Source: Streptomyces sp. SLBN-118
Lineage (GTDB): Bacteria > Actinomycetota > Actinomycetes > Streptomycetales > Streptomycetaceae
NCBI RefSeq assembly: GCF_006715635.1
Contig: NZ_VFNP01000001.1
Span: forward strand, 1,860,001-1,924,000
DNA length: 64,000 bases
Direction: 5' to 3'
A program made the position numbers and the translations under genes. Below the pieces are notes generated by a model that saw only the letters and a list, made by a program, of their open reading frames with translations, ran no database searches and had not been told where the DNA came from. The stretch's first letter is position 1. Each line of letters begins with the position of its first letter. Shown in pieces: positions 1 through 7,941 of this stretch.

Positions 1-101
1 TCACCGCCGCTGCCGGTGGCGTTGCCGTGGCCCGTGCGCACAGCCGCCTCCTGCACGCTCACGCGGCCCGGGCCGCCCCGGTCTCGTCGGAAGATGCTCA
101 T
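1..101 (-). CDS. Rhodanese-like domain protein, N-terminal fragment (cut by window edge)
   Basis: The minus-strand frame opens with ATG at 99-101 and runs off the left edge after about 33 codons, reading MSIFRRDRGGPGRVSVQEAA and onwards. In Streptomyces, small sulfurtransferases of the single-domain rhodanese type often begin like this, with a short basic stretch and then a '(V/L)S..EAA.RTG' helix before the catalytic domain. The catalytic cysteine loop would lie outside the window. It lies on the same strand as the next gene, a metallo-beta-lactamase/rhodanese protein, about 70 bases downstream of it, so it may be the second gene of that sulfur operon. The ribosome site is only moderate (GGAG about 12 bases upstream). 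The family call rests on context and a short N-terminus. Confidence 0.45.
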   Translation of the reverse strand, partial: MSIFRRDRGGPGRVSVQEAAVRTGHGNATGSGG

Positions 102-171
102 CTCGGTTTCTCGCTCCGGCTTCCATGTCGGCAGTTGAATATCGGTGCGACCTCTGCGGCATCCGATGCCG

Positions 172-1536
172 TCAGGGGGTCCATTCAGTGAGCCCTGCCT
201 CGGCCGCATCGAAGGAGTCGTCCACGGCGACGACGTCACGGCCGGCGGCATCCAGCAGGGAGGCGGCGATCGCGGCGCGCATGCCGCCCGCGCAGTGCAC
301 CCACACCTCACCGGCGGGGATCTCGTCGAGGCGGCGGTGCAAGGCGTGGACCGGGATGTGCACCGAGCCCTCGATGTACCCGGCCGCCCGCTCCGCGCCG
401 CGTCGCACATCGAGGACGACGACACCCTCCGCCGGGTGCCGGCCCGCGAGATCGGCGAATGTCGCGCGCCGGAAGGAGGCCAGTGTCTTGCCCTCGGACA
501 CCCAGTCGGCCGGTGCGCCGATGGCCGCGGCGGCCGGGCGGTCGATGCCGACCCGGACCAGCTCGCGCTGGGCGGCGGCGAGTTGCGCGGGCGACTCGGC
601 CAGCAGCGTCACCGGCTTACCCCACGGGATCAACCAGGCGAGATAGGTGGCGAGCTGCCCCTCGGCCTCGAAGTTGAACGAGCCGGACACGTGCCCCGCG
701 GCGAAGGCGACGCGGTTGCGCAGGTCCACCACCCACTCCCCCGCCGCCAGCCGAGCGGCGATCTCCTCGGCGTCGGCGACGGCGGGCGGGGTCAGGTCGA
801 CGGGCGCGGGTCCGGCGGCGTTGGCCGGTCCCATGTGCGTGTAGTAGGCGGGGATGTCGTCCAAGCCGGCCAGGAGGTCGGCGACGAAGGTGTCCACGTC
901 CCGGGTGAGGGCCTCGTTGGACGCCTTCTCCTTGCCGATGGTCGTGTCGCTGCCCTCCGCCTGGGAGGACGAGCAGAAGCTGCCGAATCCGTGCGTGGGC
1001 AGCACCTCGGTCTCGTCCGGCAGTTCGGTGGCGAGACGGTGCGCGGAGGCGTGCTGGGCGCGGGCGAGCTGCTCGGTCAGCCGCGGCTCCACGAGATCGG
1101 GACGGCCGACGGTGCCGATCAGCAGCGAGCCGCCGGTGAACACCGCGACCGCCGCACCGTCCTCCTCCAGCGCATAGGAGGTGTGGTGCGGGGTGTGGCC
1201 GGGTGTCGCCACGGCACGCAGGGTCAGGCCCGCGTCGGCGTCGATCTCCGTGCGATCGCCGTCCTGCACCGGCACGCGCGCGAAGGAGACCCGGGCCCCG
1301 GCAGGGACGAGATAGGCCGCACCCGTGATCCGGGCCAGCTCCAGGCCGCCGGTGATGTAGTCGTTGTGCACATGGGTCTCGACGACGTGCGAAATCCGCA
1401 CGCCCCGCCGCGCCGCCGCCGTGACCACCTGGTCGACATCACGGGGCGGGTCGACCGCCACGGCCGTCCGCTCACCACCCGCCAGATAGCTGCGGTTGCC
1501 CAGCCCGGCCACCTCGATCGTGTCGACGAAGAACAC
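172..1536 (-). CDS. MBL-fold/double-rhodanese protein (persulfide dioxygenase-like)
   Basis: This is a 454-residue protein with an N-terminal metallo-beta-lactamase domain (about 1-250) and two rhodanese domains (about 255-350 and 360-450). Metal-site residues visible are THVHND (H55, H57, D59) and PGH (H114). The second rhodanese has a catalytic-type loop (C415 in VHCAGGMR); the first has no cysteine. Relatives (ETHE1/BlH type) oxidise glutathione or bacillithiol persulfide to sulfite in the cytoplasm, and the rhodanese moves sulfane sulfur. One oddity is that ETHE1 has an iron-binding Asp in FTGDAL, whereas this protein reads FTGGSL (G136), so dioxygenase activity is not assured. The start is GTG at 1536 behind GGAAGGGAG. 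It diverges from a DUF302 gene across CsoR/CstR-type boxes and resembles a second copy at 60683-62044. Confidence 0.9.
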   Translation of the reverse strand: MFFVDTIEVAGLGNRSYLAGGERTAVAVDPPRDVDQVVTAAARRGVRISHVVETHVHNDYITGGLELARITGAAYLVPAGARVSFARVPVQDGDRTEIDADAGLTLRAVATPGHTPHHTSYALEEDGAAVAVFTGGSLLIGTVGRPDLVEPRLTEQLARAQHASAHRLATELPDETEVLPTHGFGSFCSSSQAEGSDTTIGKEKASNEALTRDVDTFVADLLAGLDDIPAYYTHMGPANAAGPAPVDLTPPAVADAEEIAARLAAGEWVVDLRNRVAFAAGHVSGSFNFEAEGQLATYLAWLIPWGKPVTLLAESPAQLAAAQRELVRVGIDRPAAAAIGAPADWVSEGKTLASFRRATFADLAGRHPAEGVVVLDVRRGAERAAGYIEGSVHIPVHALHRRLDEIPAGEVWVHCAGGMRAAIAASLLDAAGRDVVAVDDSFDAAEAGLTEWTP

Positions 1537-1561
1537 GAGGTACTCCCTTCCAGCGAAGAAT

Positions 1562-1610
1562 TACCCCTGGGGGTATGCTTACAACCGTAACACTAGTACC
1601 CCGGGGGGTA
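1562..1610. promoter_or_regulatory. Two CsoR/CstR-type operator boxes in a divergent promoter
   Basis: Two near-perfect GC-rich palindromes sit in the intergenic gap: TACCCCTGGGGGTA at 1562-1575 and TACCCCGGGGGGTA at 1597-1610, with centres 35 bases apart. This pattern (TACCCC, short centre, GGGGTA) is the known operator type of the CsoR family: CsoR for copper, and CstR for persulfide stress in front of sulfide-detoxification operons. The genes on both sides fit CstR better than copper: an MBL-rhodanese on the left and DUF302 on the right. No CsoR-family regulator gene is in the window, so the protein must be encoded elsewhere. Confidence 0.75.
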
Positions 1611-1711
1611 TTTTCAACGGCCGGGGAGCTCTGGGAAACACTGCACGAGCGCCTCGCACACGGCCGGACACCCGGCCCGGCCCCTGTAAGCCGACGAGAA
1701 AGGCCCACACC

Positions 1712-2116
1712 ATGCGCTACGACCGCACCGTGCACCTCGACACCGACTTCGCCACCACCGTGAGCCGGGTCCGCGACGCCCTCGCCGCCCAGGGCTTCGG
1801 CATCCTCACCGAGATCGACGTCGCCGCCACGCTCAAGGCGAAGCTCGACCACGACATGGAGGACTACGTCATCCTCGGTGCCTGCAACCCGCCGCTCGCC
1901 CACCGTGCCCTGGAGACCGACCGCACCATCGGCCTGCTGCTGCCCTGCAACGTCGTCGTCCGCCGCGACGGGGACCGCACCGCCGTACACGCTCTCAACC
2001 CGGGCACGATGGTCACCCTCACCGAACTCGACGCCCTGCGCCCGGTCGCCGAGGAGGCCACCCGCCGCCTCGACGCCGCCCTCGCCGCCCTCACCGCAGC
2101 CGATGCAGACAGCTGA
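1712..2116 (+). CDS. DUF302 domain protein
   Basis: This protein of 134 residues matches the DUF302 fold, with HLDTDFATTVSRVRDALAAQ at the start, a central ACNPPLAHRAL motif (about 57-67) and a beta strand LLLPCNVVVR. The DUF302 signature cysteine and proline segment (ILGACNPPLA) is intact. The biochemical role of the family is not settled; it is often found beside sulfur-oxidation and metal-stress genes, which agrees with the CstR-like boxes upstream and the divergent MBL-rhodanese gene. The ATG at 1712 is preferred to upstream in-frame starts because GAGAAAGG lies just before it and homology begins there. It ends where a truncated transposase begins on the opposite strand. Confidence 0.88.
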   Translation: MRYDRTVHLDTDFATTVSRVRDALAAQGFGILTEIDVAATLKAKLDHDMEDYVILGACNPPLAHRALETDRTIGLLLPCNVVVRRDGDRTAVHALNPGTMVTLTELDALRPVAEEATRRLDAALAALTAADADS

Positions 2117-2139
2117 CGTCGCCCCGAGTGCTCAGCGTG

Positions 2140-2415
2140 GGCGAGCGGGGGTCCGAGGTGGTCAACGATGCGGTCGGCCGCGAATTTTGACACCCCGAAG
2201 AGCGGCGGCAGTTGGCGCAGGGTCAGGTTCGTCCGCCAGTAAGCCGTGACCAGCAGCACCCGGTCTTCCAGGTCCAGGCCCCAGGGTCGGCCGCGCCGAG
2301 GCGTGCCCACGCCCTCCCGCCGTAGCGCGGTCACCAGCTTGCCGAAGCAGCGCGGGCTCAGCCCGCTGAACGGGACTATCCAGGACGGCACCGAAGCCGT
2401 GATCACACCGGCCAT
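2140..2415 (-). pseudogene. Transposase N-terminal fragment (IS5/IS1647-like family)
   Basis: The minus strand from ATG at 2415 encodes about 92 residues that look like the start of a common Streptomyces DDE transposase: MAGVITASVPSW, then GLSPRCFGKLVTALRR, RGRPWGLDLEDRVLLVTAYWRTNLTL and LFGVSKFAADRIVDHLGP. This is the helix-turn-helix N-terminus. Homology then stops and the frame continues only as antisense to DUF302, so the catalytic DDE domain is gone. No terminal inverted repeats could be identified. It is a dead scar showing that an insertion element once sat next to the sulfur genes. The breakpoint just past the DUF302 stop suggests the deletion end lies at 2117-2140. Confidence 0.8.
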
Positions 2416-2459
2416 ACGAAGATCATCTCGCGCGGTGGGAACACTCCGTGGTGCTCGGC

Positions 2460-3203
2460 CTATTCGGATTGCAGGTCGCGAACCCGGGCACGGAACATGC
2501 GCCAGCGTCTCTCGTTCTCATGCACAAGCGTCGCTGACTCCGCCATCAGATCGGCTGCCCGGTCGAACAGCTCAGAAGCCGAAAAGAGGTAGGCAGGAGC
2601 CTTCCGATCGCCTCGCAGGTCGGCCCGGAGCGCCGCCGGAGAGAAGTCGACCCGGGCCAGCAGGTCGAGGGCACGGCGCAGCAGCCGCGCGACCAGAGCC
2701 TGCAGGCCCGCCGACTGCCAGTCATTGGCGATGATCCGGTGCCGCTCCCCCAGCAGGTCGGCAAGCGCCGGGTAGGCGGCCAGGCTTCCCGCGATCTCCC
2801 AAGCCTGCTCCATCGCCTGGGCCAGCCAGGCACCGCCCTGCTCGGTGTCTTCGGCAATCATGCCGACTTCCCTCTTCAGCCTCCGGAGTTCCGCGGGCTC
2901 GTCCTCCCCTTCCATGAAGAGGATGCCCGACTCCGCAACGAGACCTGGAGCGTTCAGGTCCTCCGTGCCGGCGAACGCAATCGCCGACGTCTGTTCACCG
3001 GCTTGGACGTCGCTCCACCAGTCGGCCAGTGACTTCAGCGCCCGAGATCGCGCCTGGAGCTCTCCGGCCTGCCGCAGTGGGGCCTGTGAGTAGTACTTCT
3101 CATGCTCTCGATGGAACCGCGCGAGGTTGTCGATCACCTGTAGCAGTGAGTCTGGAGGGGTGTGCTGCGCCTCGTCCTCGGGCATGCCGGCAGTTTGCAC
3201 CAC
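2460..3203 (-). CDS. Hypothetical soluble helical protein
   Basis: The protein has 247 residues from a GTG at 3203, or 241 from an internal ATG six codons on; neither has a strong ribosome site. It is rich in Glu, Arg, Ala and Leu with long predicted helices and no signal peptide, membrane segment or known motif. It contains repeated helical stretches such as EKYYSQAPLRQAGELQARSR and RRLKREVGMIAEDTEQGGAW. I do not recognise the family. Codon use and GC at third positions look like the neighbours, so it is probably a real gene. It stands alone between a transposase scar and a secreted propeller protein, and may belong to an accessory patch. Confidence 0.6.
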   Translation of the reverse strand: MVQTAGMPEDEAQHTPPDSLLQVIDNLARFHREHEKYYSQAPLRQAGELQARSRALKSLADWWSDVQAGEQTSAIAFAGTEDLNAPGLVAESGILFMEGEDEPAELRRLKREVGMIAEDTEQGGAWLAQAMEQAWEIAGSLAAYPALADLLGERHRIIANDWQSAGLQALVARLLRRALDLLARVDFSPAALRADLRGDRKAPAYLFSASELFDRAADLMAESATLVHENERRWRMFRARVRDLQSE

Positions 3204-3234
3204 GTCTCACGTACACGGCACCGGGGCACGCCCA

Positions 3235-4248
3235 TCAGGGCGAACCCCCTGGGAGTCCGCGGCAGGGCCACGGGCACCGTTCGCTCCGGCGATGGCCGAC
3301 CGGGGCCGCGGTCGGCAGTGTGTAGCGGCTGACGGTCAGGTCCGGGCGGACACGGTCGATCAGTCCGGGCTGGTTGTACTGGACCCACAGGTTACCGAAG
3401 CAGTCGAAGGCCAGGCCGGCCAGCTTGGCGTCCGGGACGTCGGTGCGGTGCTCGGTGATACGGCCGGTAACGAGGTCGAGTTCGGCGTAGGCAGCGCCGG
3501 CCTCCTCGGTGAACCAGACATGGCCGCTCCGGCCGGCAGCGACGGCGATGGGTCGGCTGTCAGGGGTGGGGATGGCGTACTCGCGCAGGAAGCCGTTCGT
3601 GTCAACACGGCCGATGCGGTTGCCTGTCAGCTCGGTGAAGAACATGGCGCAGCGGGGCCCTCGCGCCAGGTAGATCGGCTGACTGTCCGGAGCGAGGCTG
3701 TGCACGGTCCAGGCGTGGGTGCGGGGATCGAAACTTCCGACGGTTCCGTTGTCCTTCCCCGTCCACCACACGGTGTGCCCGTCGCATCCGATGCGCAGGC
3801 CGTGCGGCCCGGCGCCGGGCAGCGGGAGCGGGTAGCTGGCGATGCGCTTGCCGGTGGCGTCCAGCTCCACCAGGGCGTTGGCGAATTCCTCGGTGAGCCA
3901 CACATGCCCGCGCCAGTCCTTGTCGATGCCGTGGGGTCCGCTGTTGTCCGGGAAGTCGATAGTGCCCACCACGCGGCCGGTTGTGGATACGCGCAGGACG
4001 CGGTCCTCGAGTTGCTGGGAGACCCAGAGGTTGCCGTCCGGCCCGATGATCAACTCATGTGTGCTGCCCAGCCAGGGCGGGGGCATTCGATACTCGTGCA
4101 CAGTGCCCACCGGAGGAGCAGGGCGACCTGCCGGTGCGGCCGCCGCTCCGGGCACCCGTGGGGCCACGAGCAGGACTGCCGCGGCCAGAGCCGCGGCCAG
4201 GGCAGGCACACGCCGCCCTCTCAAATTCAACTGCAATAAACGATGCAT
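3235..4248 (-). CDS. Secreted Vgb-like beta-propeller protein (virginiamycin B lyase family)
   Basis: The 337-residue protein starts at ATG 4248, set by GGAGGAG just upstream. It has a basic N-terminus and a hydrophobic signal segment (about 14-38, ending in AAAA). The body is made of repeated propeller blades with the pattern 'GPDGNLWVSQ', 'DWRGHVWLTEE', 'GCDGHTVWWTG', 'GRSGHVWFTEE' and 'DCFGNLWVQ', as in the streptogramin lyase (Vgb)/SMP-30 propeller group. Most actinobacterial members are not shown to be antibiotic lyases, so the substrate is unknown; export argues for an extracellular role. The last roughly 20 residues, after SRYTLPTA, do not look like family sequence, so the C-terminus may have been altered by a frameshift. 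Confidence 0.8.
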   Translation of the reverse strand: MHRLLQLNLRGRRVPALAAALAAAVLLVAPRVPGAAAAPAGRPAPPVGTVHEYRMPPPWLGSTHELIIGPDGNLWVSQQLEDRVLRVSTTGRVVGTIDFPDNSGPHGIDKDWRGHVWLTEEFANALVELDATGKRIASYPLPLPGAGPHGLRIGCDGHTVWWTGKDNGTVGSFDPRTHAWTVHSLAPDSQPIYLARGPRCAMFFTELTGNRIGRVDTNGFLREYAIPTPDSRPIAVAAGRSGHVWFTEEAGAAYAELDLVTGRITEHRTDVPDAKLAGLAFDCFGNLWVQYNQPGLIDRVRPDLTVSRYTLPTAAPVGHRRSERCPWPCRGLPGGSP

Positions 4249-4401
4249 GGCGAACTCCTCCGTCGCAGCAGGTGGAGGCCCTCGGAGCGTCGGAGAGCAC
4301 CGAAGCCACAGACATCCGCCCACCCAGGGATCGCCAATCCCACCGGGCTTCCCGAATCGGGCGGAATGTCCGTTATTGATCGAAGTCAACCTAGCGGGTA
4401 A

Positions 4402-4542
4402 GAGATCGCCGCGCGTCGGCGCGGAGGCCGCGTTCTGCACGTTGCCCAGAAGCTCGGCGGATCGGCCCGGTGGGTGACGGCCGACCTGTTCGACACCGAC
4501 GAGAACGACCGCATCGTCGAGCACTGGGACACGATCGATTGA
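4402..4542 (+). pseudogene. C-terminal remnant of a SnoaL/NTF2-like protein
   Basis: On the plus strand, after an in-frame TAA at 4399-4401, about 46 codons read through GGRVLHVAQKLGG, ARWVTADLF and DRIVEHWDTID to a TGA at 4540-4542. The ending 'ADLFR.(D)..G.IVEHWD' is the hallmark C-terminal strand pair of SnoaL-like/nuclear transport factor 2-like proteins. The N-terminal half of the domain is missing and there is no plausible start with a ribosome site. The fragment directly abuts the broken phosphatase gene on the other strand, so this spot is a recombination joint between two unrelated dead genes. Confidence 0.7.
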
Positions 4543-5350
4543 CCATGTGGGCCACGCCGTCGCGGCTGAAGACGACGGGCGGCAGGTGGCCGGCGCTGGA
4601 GAAGGACGCGAGCATGAGCGCCGGGTCCATCCGGACGAGCAGGCAGGTGGCGGGACGGCGTGCGGAGGCGTCGGAGATGTGCATGTCCAGGCGGCGCACG
4701 ACCCGGTGCGGCGGGAGGTCGGCGGCCGGCACGTCGCGCAGGGCGGAGCGGTAGCTGTTCATGTCGACCGCAGCCTCCACCCCGTGGCCCATCACATCGC
4801 CCATCACCAGCAGGGGTGCGCCCGAAGTGCACGGCAGCCCGGGGTCGGTCAGCAGGGCACGCTGGAGCTCGACGGCGGTGCGCTGCGCCTGTCCGAAGAG
4901 GCGGGCGTGTTCGACGGCCACGGCGGCACGACGAGCCACCGACCGGGCGATCAGCAGGTCGCGGTCGGTGAAGCTGCCGGAGGCCCTGGCGATGAGGACG
5001 GCGCCCAGCACATGGTCGTGGACGCTGAGTGGTACCGCGAGCCGGCCTTCGTCGAGGGTCGTCCGGCCGCGCAGTACGGCACCGGACGGGTACGGGGGCA
5101 GCAGCTCGGCGTGACCGGTCACGGCGGCCCGTTCCACACCTGGCCCGCCGCCTGGCTGCAGCTCCTGCGGCAGCAGGTCCACCGCGGCCGCGTCGGCCAG
5201 TCCCGAACCGAGAAGGCTCACCACCTCCAGACAGGTGATTTTCTCGTCGAGCGCCGTACCGATCCGGTCGGCGGCCTCCACGCACACGATCACCTCCTGC
5301 CGCACGGGCGATGTGCTCAGTCTTGTGCGCCCCTCGTCCCTGCGTATCAC
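4543..5350 (-). pseudogene. Broken GAF-SpoIIE (PP2C-type) phosphatase gene
   Basis: From about 5350 the frame encodes a GAF-like sensor domain (about 20-165: SLLGSGLADAAAVDLL, LSVHDHVLGAVLIARA, DLLIARSVARRAAVAVEHARLF). It then has the linker helix RTAVELQRALLTDPGLP that precedes SpoIIE-type phosphatases in Streptomyces. The phosphatase domain follows but lacks roughly 40-45 residues: the 'GGDWYD' metal-binding strand is absent and sequence jumps to LLVMGDVMGHGVEAAV. It also ends early after SSAGHLPPVVFSRDGVAHMV, without the last metal-binding Asp, and runs into the SnoaL remnant. With metal ligands missing at both ends it should have no phosphatase activity. Intact relatives act as anti-anti-sigma factor phosphatases or light/redox sensors. 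Confidence 0.8.
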
Positions 5351-5400
5351 AGGTCCGGGCCCGCACCCGGGCAAGGATGCGGGCCGGATGGCGGGAGGGG

Positions 5401-6948
5401 TCAGGGCTGGCCGGGAGAGACACCGCCCTGGAGGCGTTCCAGGTCGGAGGCGCGGACCTGGATGGCGAGCACGGCGATCACCGCCGCGATCACCGCGAAG
5501 ACGGCGGCCACGATGAAGGCCGCGGAGACTCCGGCGGCGAGGACCTCGTCGCTGAAGGGCCGTGGTAGCTGACCGGTCTGCTGGAAGCGCAGTTTCTCCG
5601 CCGGGGTCGCCTGGGCGAGGAAGCGCGACACCTGGTCGTCGGCCTCGTTGTTGCTGGCCGTGCCGAACACCGTGACCAGAATGGACAGGCCGAGTGAACC
5701 GCCCACCTGCTGGGTGGCGTTGAGCATGCCGGACGCCGCGCCTGTCTCGTGCGTGGGCACTCCGGAGACTGCCATCAGCGTCAGCGAGACGAAGTTGAAG
5801 CCCATGCCCAGGCCGAAGACGAGGATCGGTCCCAGGATACTGCCCGGATACGTGGAGTGGACATCGGTGAGGGTCAGCCACGCCAGACCCCCGGCGGCAA
5901 GGATGGAGCCGGTCACCATGAAGGGCTTCGGGCCGTATTTCGGCAGGAGTTGGGAGGCGATGCCCGCACCCACAGCGATGATGGCGCTCACTGGCAGAAA
6001 GGCGAGACCGGCCCTCAGCGGGCTGAAGTCCAGCACGTTCTGCACGAAGAGCGTGAGGAAGAAGAACATGCCGAAGATTGCGGCGGCGAGGCTCAGCATG
6101 ATTCCGTACGTGCCCGCCCGGTTACGGTCGGCGAACATGTGCAGGGGCGTGATCGGCTGTCTGGAGCGCCGCTCGACCAGGATGAACGTGGTGAGCAGCA
6201 CGACCGCCGCGCCGAACGACGCGAGCGTCCACGGGTCGCGCCAGCCTTCCTGGGCAGCCCGGATGAAGCCGTAGACCAGCGCCACCATGCCGAGGGTCGA
6301 TGTGAACGCACCGGCCAGGTCGAAGTGGCCGGGATGGCGTTCGGACTCCTTGATGTGGCGGGGAGTTGCCAGAACGATGAGCAGGGCGATCGGCACGTTG
6401 ACGAAGAACACCCAGCGCCAGTCGAGCCATTCGACGAGGATGCCGCCCGCCACCAGGCCGATCGCACCGCCGCCGGCCGAGACGGCCGCGAACACGCCGA
6501 ACGCCCGGTTGCGGGCCGGGCCTTCGGTGAAGGTGGTGGTGATCAGCGCCAGCGCGGTCGGCGATGCGATGGCGCCGCCGACGCCCTGCAGCGCCCGCGA
6601 GGCCAGGAGCTGGCCTTCGTTCTGGGACAGGCCACCGAGCAGCGAGGCGAGCGCGAAGAGCATCACTCCGAACATGAACACCCGGCGCCTGCCGAGGATG
6701 TCACCGGTACGGCCGCCGAGGAGCAACAGGCCGCCGAAGGTGAGCGTATAGGCGTTGACCACCCAGGACAGGCTCGTGGTGGAGAAGTCCAGCGCGCTTT
6801 GGATGTGCGGGAGCGCGATGTTCACGATGGTGATGTCGAGGACCACCATCAACTGACACGAAGCGATGACGAGGAGCGCGATACCGTCGCCGCCCTTCTT
6901 CTTCGGGGCGGTGGTCTGCGATGTGGGTACCGGCTGCGGGGTCGTCAT
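5401..6948 (-). CDS. MFS multidrug exporter, EmrB/QacA (DHA2, 14-TM) family
   Basis: This is a 515-residue integral membrane protein with about 14 hydrophobic segments. Family motifs are visible: the first helix LLVIASCQLMVVLDITIVNIALP, motif A 'GGRTGDILGRRRVFMFG', the motif C-type segment around 'GGAIGLVAGGILVEWLDWRWVFFVNVP', and the QQVGGSLG element of the late helices. Such proteins export drugs or aromatic compounds in exchange for protons. The start at ATG 6948 (MTTPQPVPTSQ) follows GAGGG. An 18-bp imperfect palindrome lies 29 bases upstream, suggesting TetR-type repression, but no TetR gene is adjacent. It lies next to an aromatic catabolic cluster and could export an aromatic acid, though this is only a guess. 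Confidence 0.93.
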   Translation of the reverse strand: MTTPQPVPTSQTTAPKKKGGDGIALLVIASCQLMVVLDITIVNIALPHIQSALDFSTTSLSWVVNAYTLTFGGLLLLGGRTGDILGRRRVFMFGVMLFALASLLGGLSQNEGQLLASRALQGVGGAIASPTALALITTTFTEGPARNRAFGVFAAVSAGGGAIGLVAGGILVEWLDWRWVFFVNVPIALLIVLATPRHIKESERHPGHFDLAGAFTSTLGMVALVYGFIRAAQEGWRDPWTLASFGAAVVLLTTFILVERRSRQPITPLHMFADRNRAGTYGIMLSLAAAIFGMFFFLTLFVQNVLDFSPLRAGLAFLPVSAIIAVGAGIASQLLPKYGPKPFMVTGSILAAGGLAWLTLTDVHSTYPGSILGPILVFGLGMGFNFVSLTLMAVSGVPTHETGAASGMLNATQQVGGSLGLSILVTVFGTASNNEADDQVSRFLAQATPAEKLRFQQTGQLPRPFSDEVLAAGVSAAFIVAAVFAVIAAVIAVLAIQVRASDLERLQGGVSPGQP

Positions 6949-6976
6949 GGCGCATCGAGCCCTCACGCGAGGGTCT

Positions 6977-6994
6977 GTAGACGGTTCCGTCCAC
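6977..6994. promoter_or_regulatory. TetR-type palindrome upstream of the MFS exporter
   Basis: GTAGACGG-TT-CCGTCCAC is an 18-bp inverted repeat with 7 of 8 arm positions paired. It sits 29 bases before the exporter start and has the form of TetR/AcrR-family operators, which often control DHA2 exporters. The cognate regulator is not in the window, so the site may be a leftover of a rearranged pair or may be served in trans. Confidence 0.5.
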
Positions 6995-7034
6995 TATTGA
7001 ACGGTAAACCTGGGGCGAGCCCGCCACCAGTCGA

Positions 7035-7880
7035 TCACGATCCGCCGGCGGAGGGCTCCGCGACGAAGTCGCGCAGTGCCGCGATGAGCGCATCGGGCCG
7101 GTCCTCGGCGATGAGCGTGCAGCTGTCCTCGATCTCCAGCAGCCGCCCCTGGGGCAGCAGTTCGGCGAGCCGCCTGCCGTGTTCGCGCGGCATCATCCGG
7201 TCCTCCGTGGCCCAGACCACCAGCGCGGGCCGGTCGAACTTCCGCAGCCCCTCGGCCGCCTCGAGAAGTTCGGTCGTGCGCATGCCCGCGTTGTAGCGCT
7301 TGAAGTCGGCCCTGATCGCCTTGTCCGTCAGCAGCGGGCGCAGCCAGTTGTCGACGATCGCGTCCGGTACGGGACGCTTGGTCAGCGCGCCGAAGCCGAT
7401 GGGCAGCCTGCGCAGCGGTTTCAGCCCGAGGATCCGGGCCGTCAGCGCGATGCCTCCGGGCACCTTGCAGACGAACGAGATCATCTTTCCGGGCGCTCCC
7501 GGTGGGTAGTTGTCGAAGGCTTCGCAGGAGATGAGCACGAGGCGGGCGAGCCTTTCGGGGTGAGCGGAGGCGACGGTCTGGGCGCGGCCGCAGTCGCTCT
7601 CCACGAGTGTTACCTCGCGCAGGTCCAGGCGGTCCAGGAATTCCGCGATCAGCTCGTTGACCGAGTCGGGGCTCAGGGGGACGTCCGGGCGCATGGGGGT
7701 GCGGTGGGCGCCGTACGGGAGGGTCGGGGCGATGCAGCGGTGGTCGCGCCGCAGATCGGCCACGACCTTGCGCCAGACCGTGGCGTCGTGGACGAGCCCG
7801 TGCAGCAGGACCACGGGCGGGCCGTCGCCGCCGCTGTCCTCGTAGGTGATCGTCCCTGCGCTGAGCTCGATCTCCGGCAT
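7035..7880 (-). CDS. Alpha/beta-fold hydrolase (haloalkane dehalogenase-like nucleophile)
   Basis: The 281-residue cytoplasmic protein has the alpha/beta-hydrolase layout: oxyanion strand VVLLHGLVHDATVW (about 23-36), nucleophile elbow VESDCGRA (D96), cap region 120-200, and acid strand VVWATEDRMMP (D227). At the elbow this subgroup has Asp where esterases have Ser, as in haloalkane dehalogenases and related proteins. The place where the catalytic His is expected reads EDSCTLI (C254), so the classical triad is incomplete. It begins at ATG 7880 with GAAGGGAGAGG as ribosome site, downstream of a perfect 15-bp palindrome. It may serve the neighbouring CoA-dependent aromatic pathway, or be an independent TetR-controlled gene; the substrate is unknown. 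Confidence 0.85.
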   Translation of the reverse strand: MPEIELSAGTITYEDSGGDGPPVVLLHGLVHDATVWRKVVADLRRDHRCIAPTLPYGAHRTPMRPDVPLSPDSVNELIAEFLDRLDLREVTLVESDCGRAQTVASAHPERLARLVLISCEAFDNYPPGAPGKMISFVCKVPGGIALTARILGLKPLRRLPIGFGALTKRPVPDAIVDNWLRPLLTDKAIRADFKRYNAGMRTTELLEAAEGLRKFDRPALVVWATEDRMMPREHGRRLAELLPQGRLLEIEDSCTLIAEDRPDALIAALRDFVAEPSAGGS

Positions 7881-7897
7881 GGCCTCTCCCTTCGAGC

Positions 7898-7912
7898 GAT
7901 AACGATGTTATC
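7898..7912. promoter_or_regulatory. Perfect TetR-type palindrome GATAAC-GAT-GTTATC
   Basis: GATAAC, a 3-bp centre and GTTATC form a perfect 6-3-6 inverted repeat. It is unusually AT-rich for this genome and lies between the hydrolase ribosome site and the stop of the RidA gene. The spacing and size match TetR-family operators. Bound repressor would block initiation of the hydrolase transcript. No TetR gene is nearby. Confidence 0.6.
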
Positions 7913-7941
7913 TGGAAGGGTGACGGCCCACTGGAGACGGG

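Noticed and set aside
4249..4524. N-terminal extension of the Vgb-like protein
   Set aside because: The extension has no homology or signal character; the ATG at 4248 has a strong GGAGGAG and a signal peptide right behind it.
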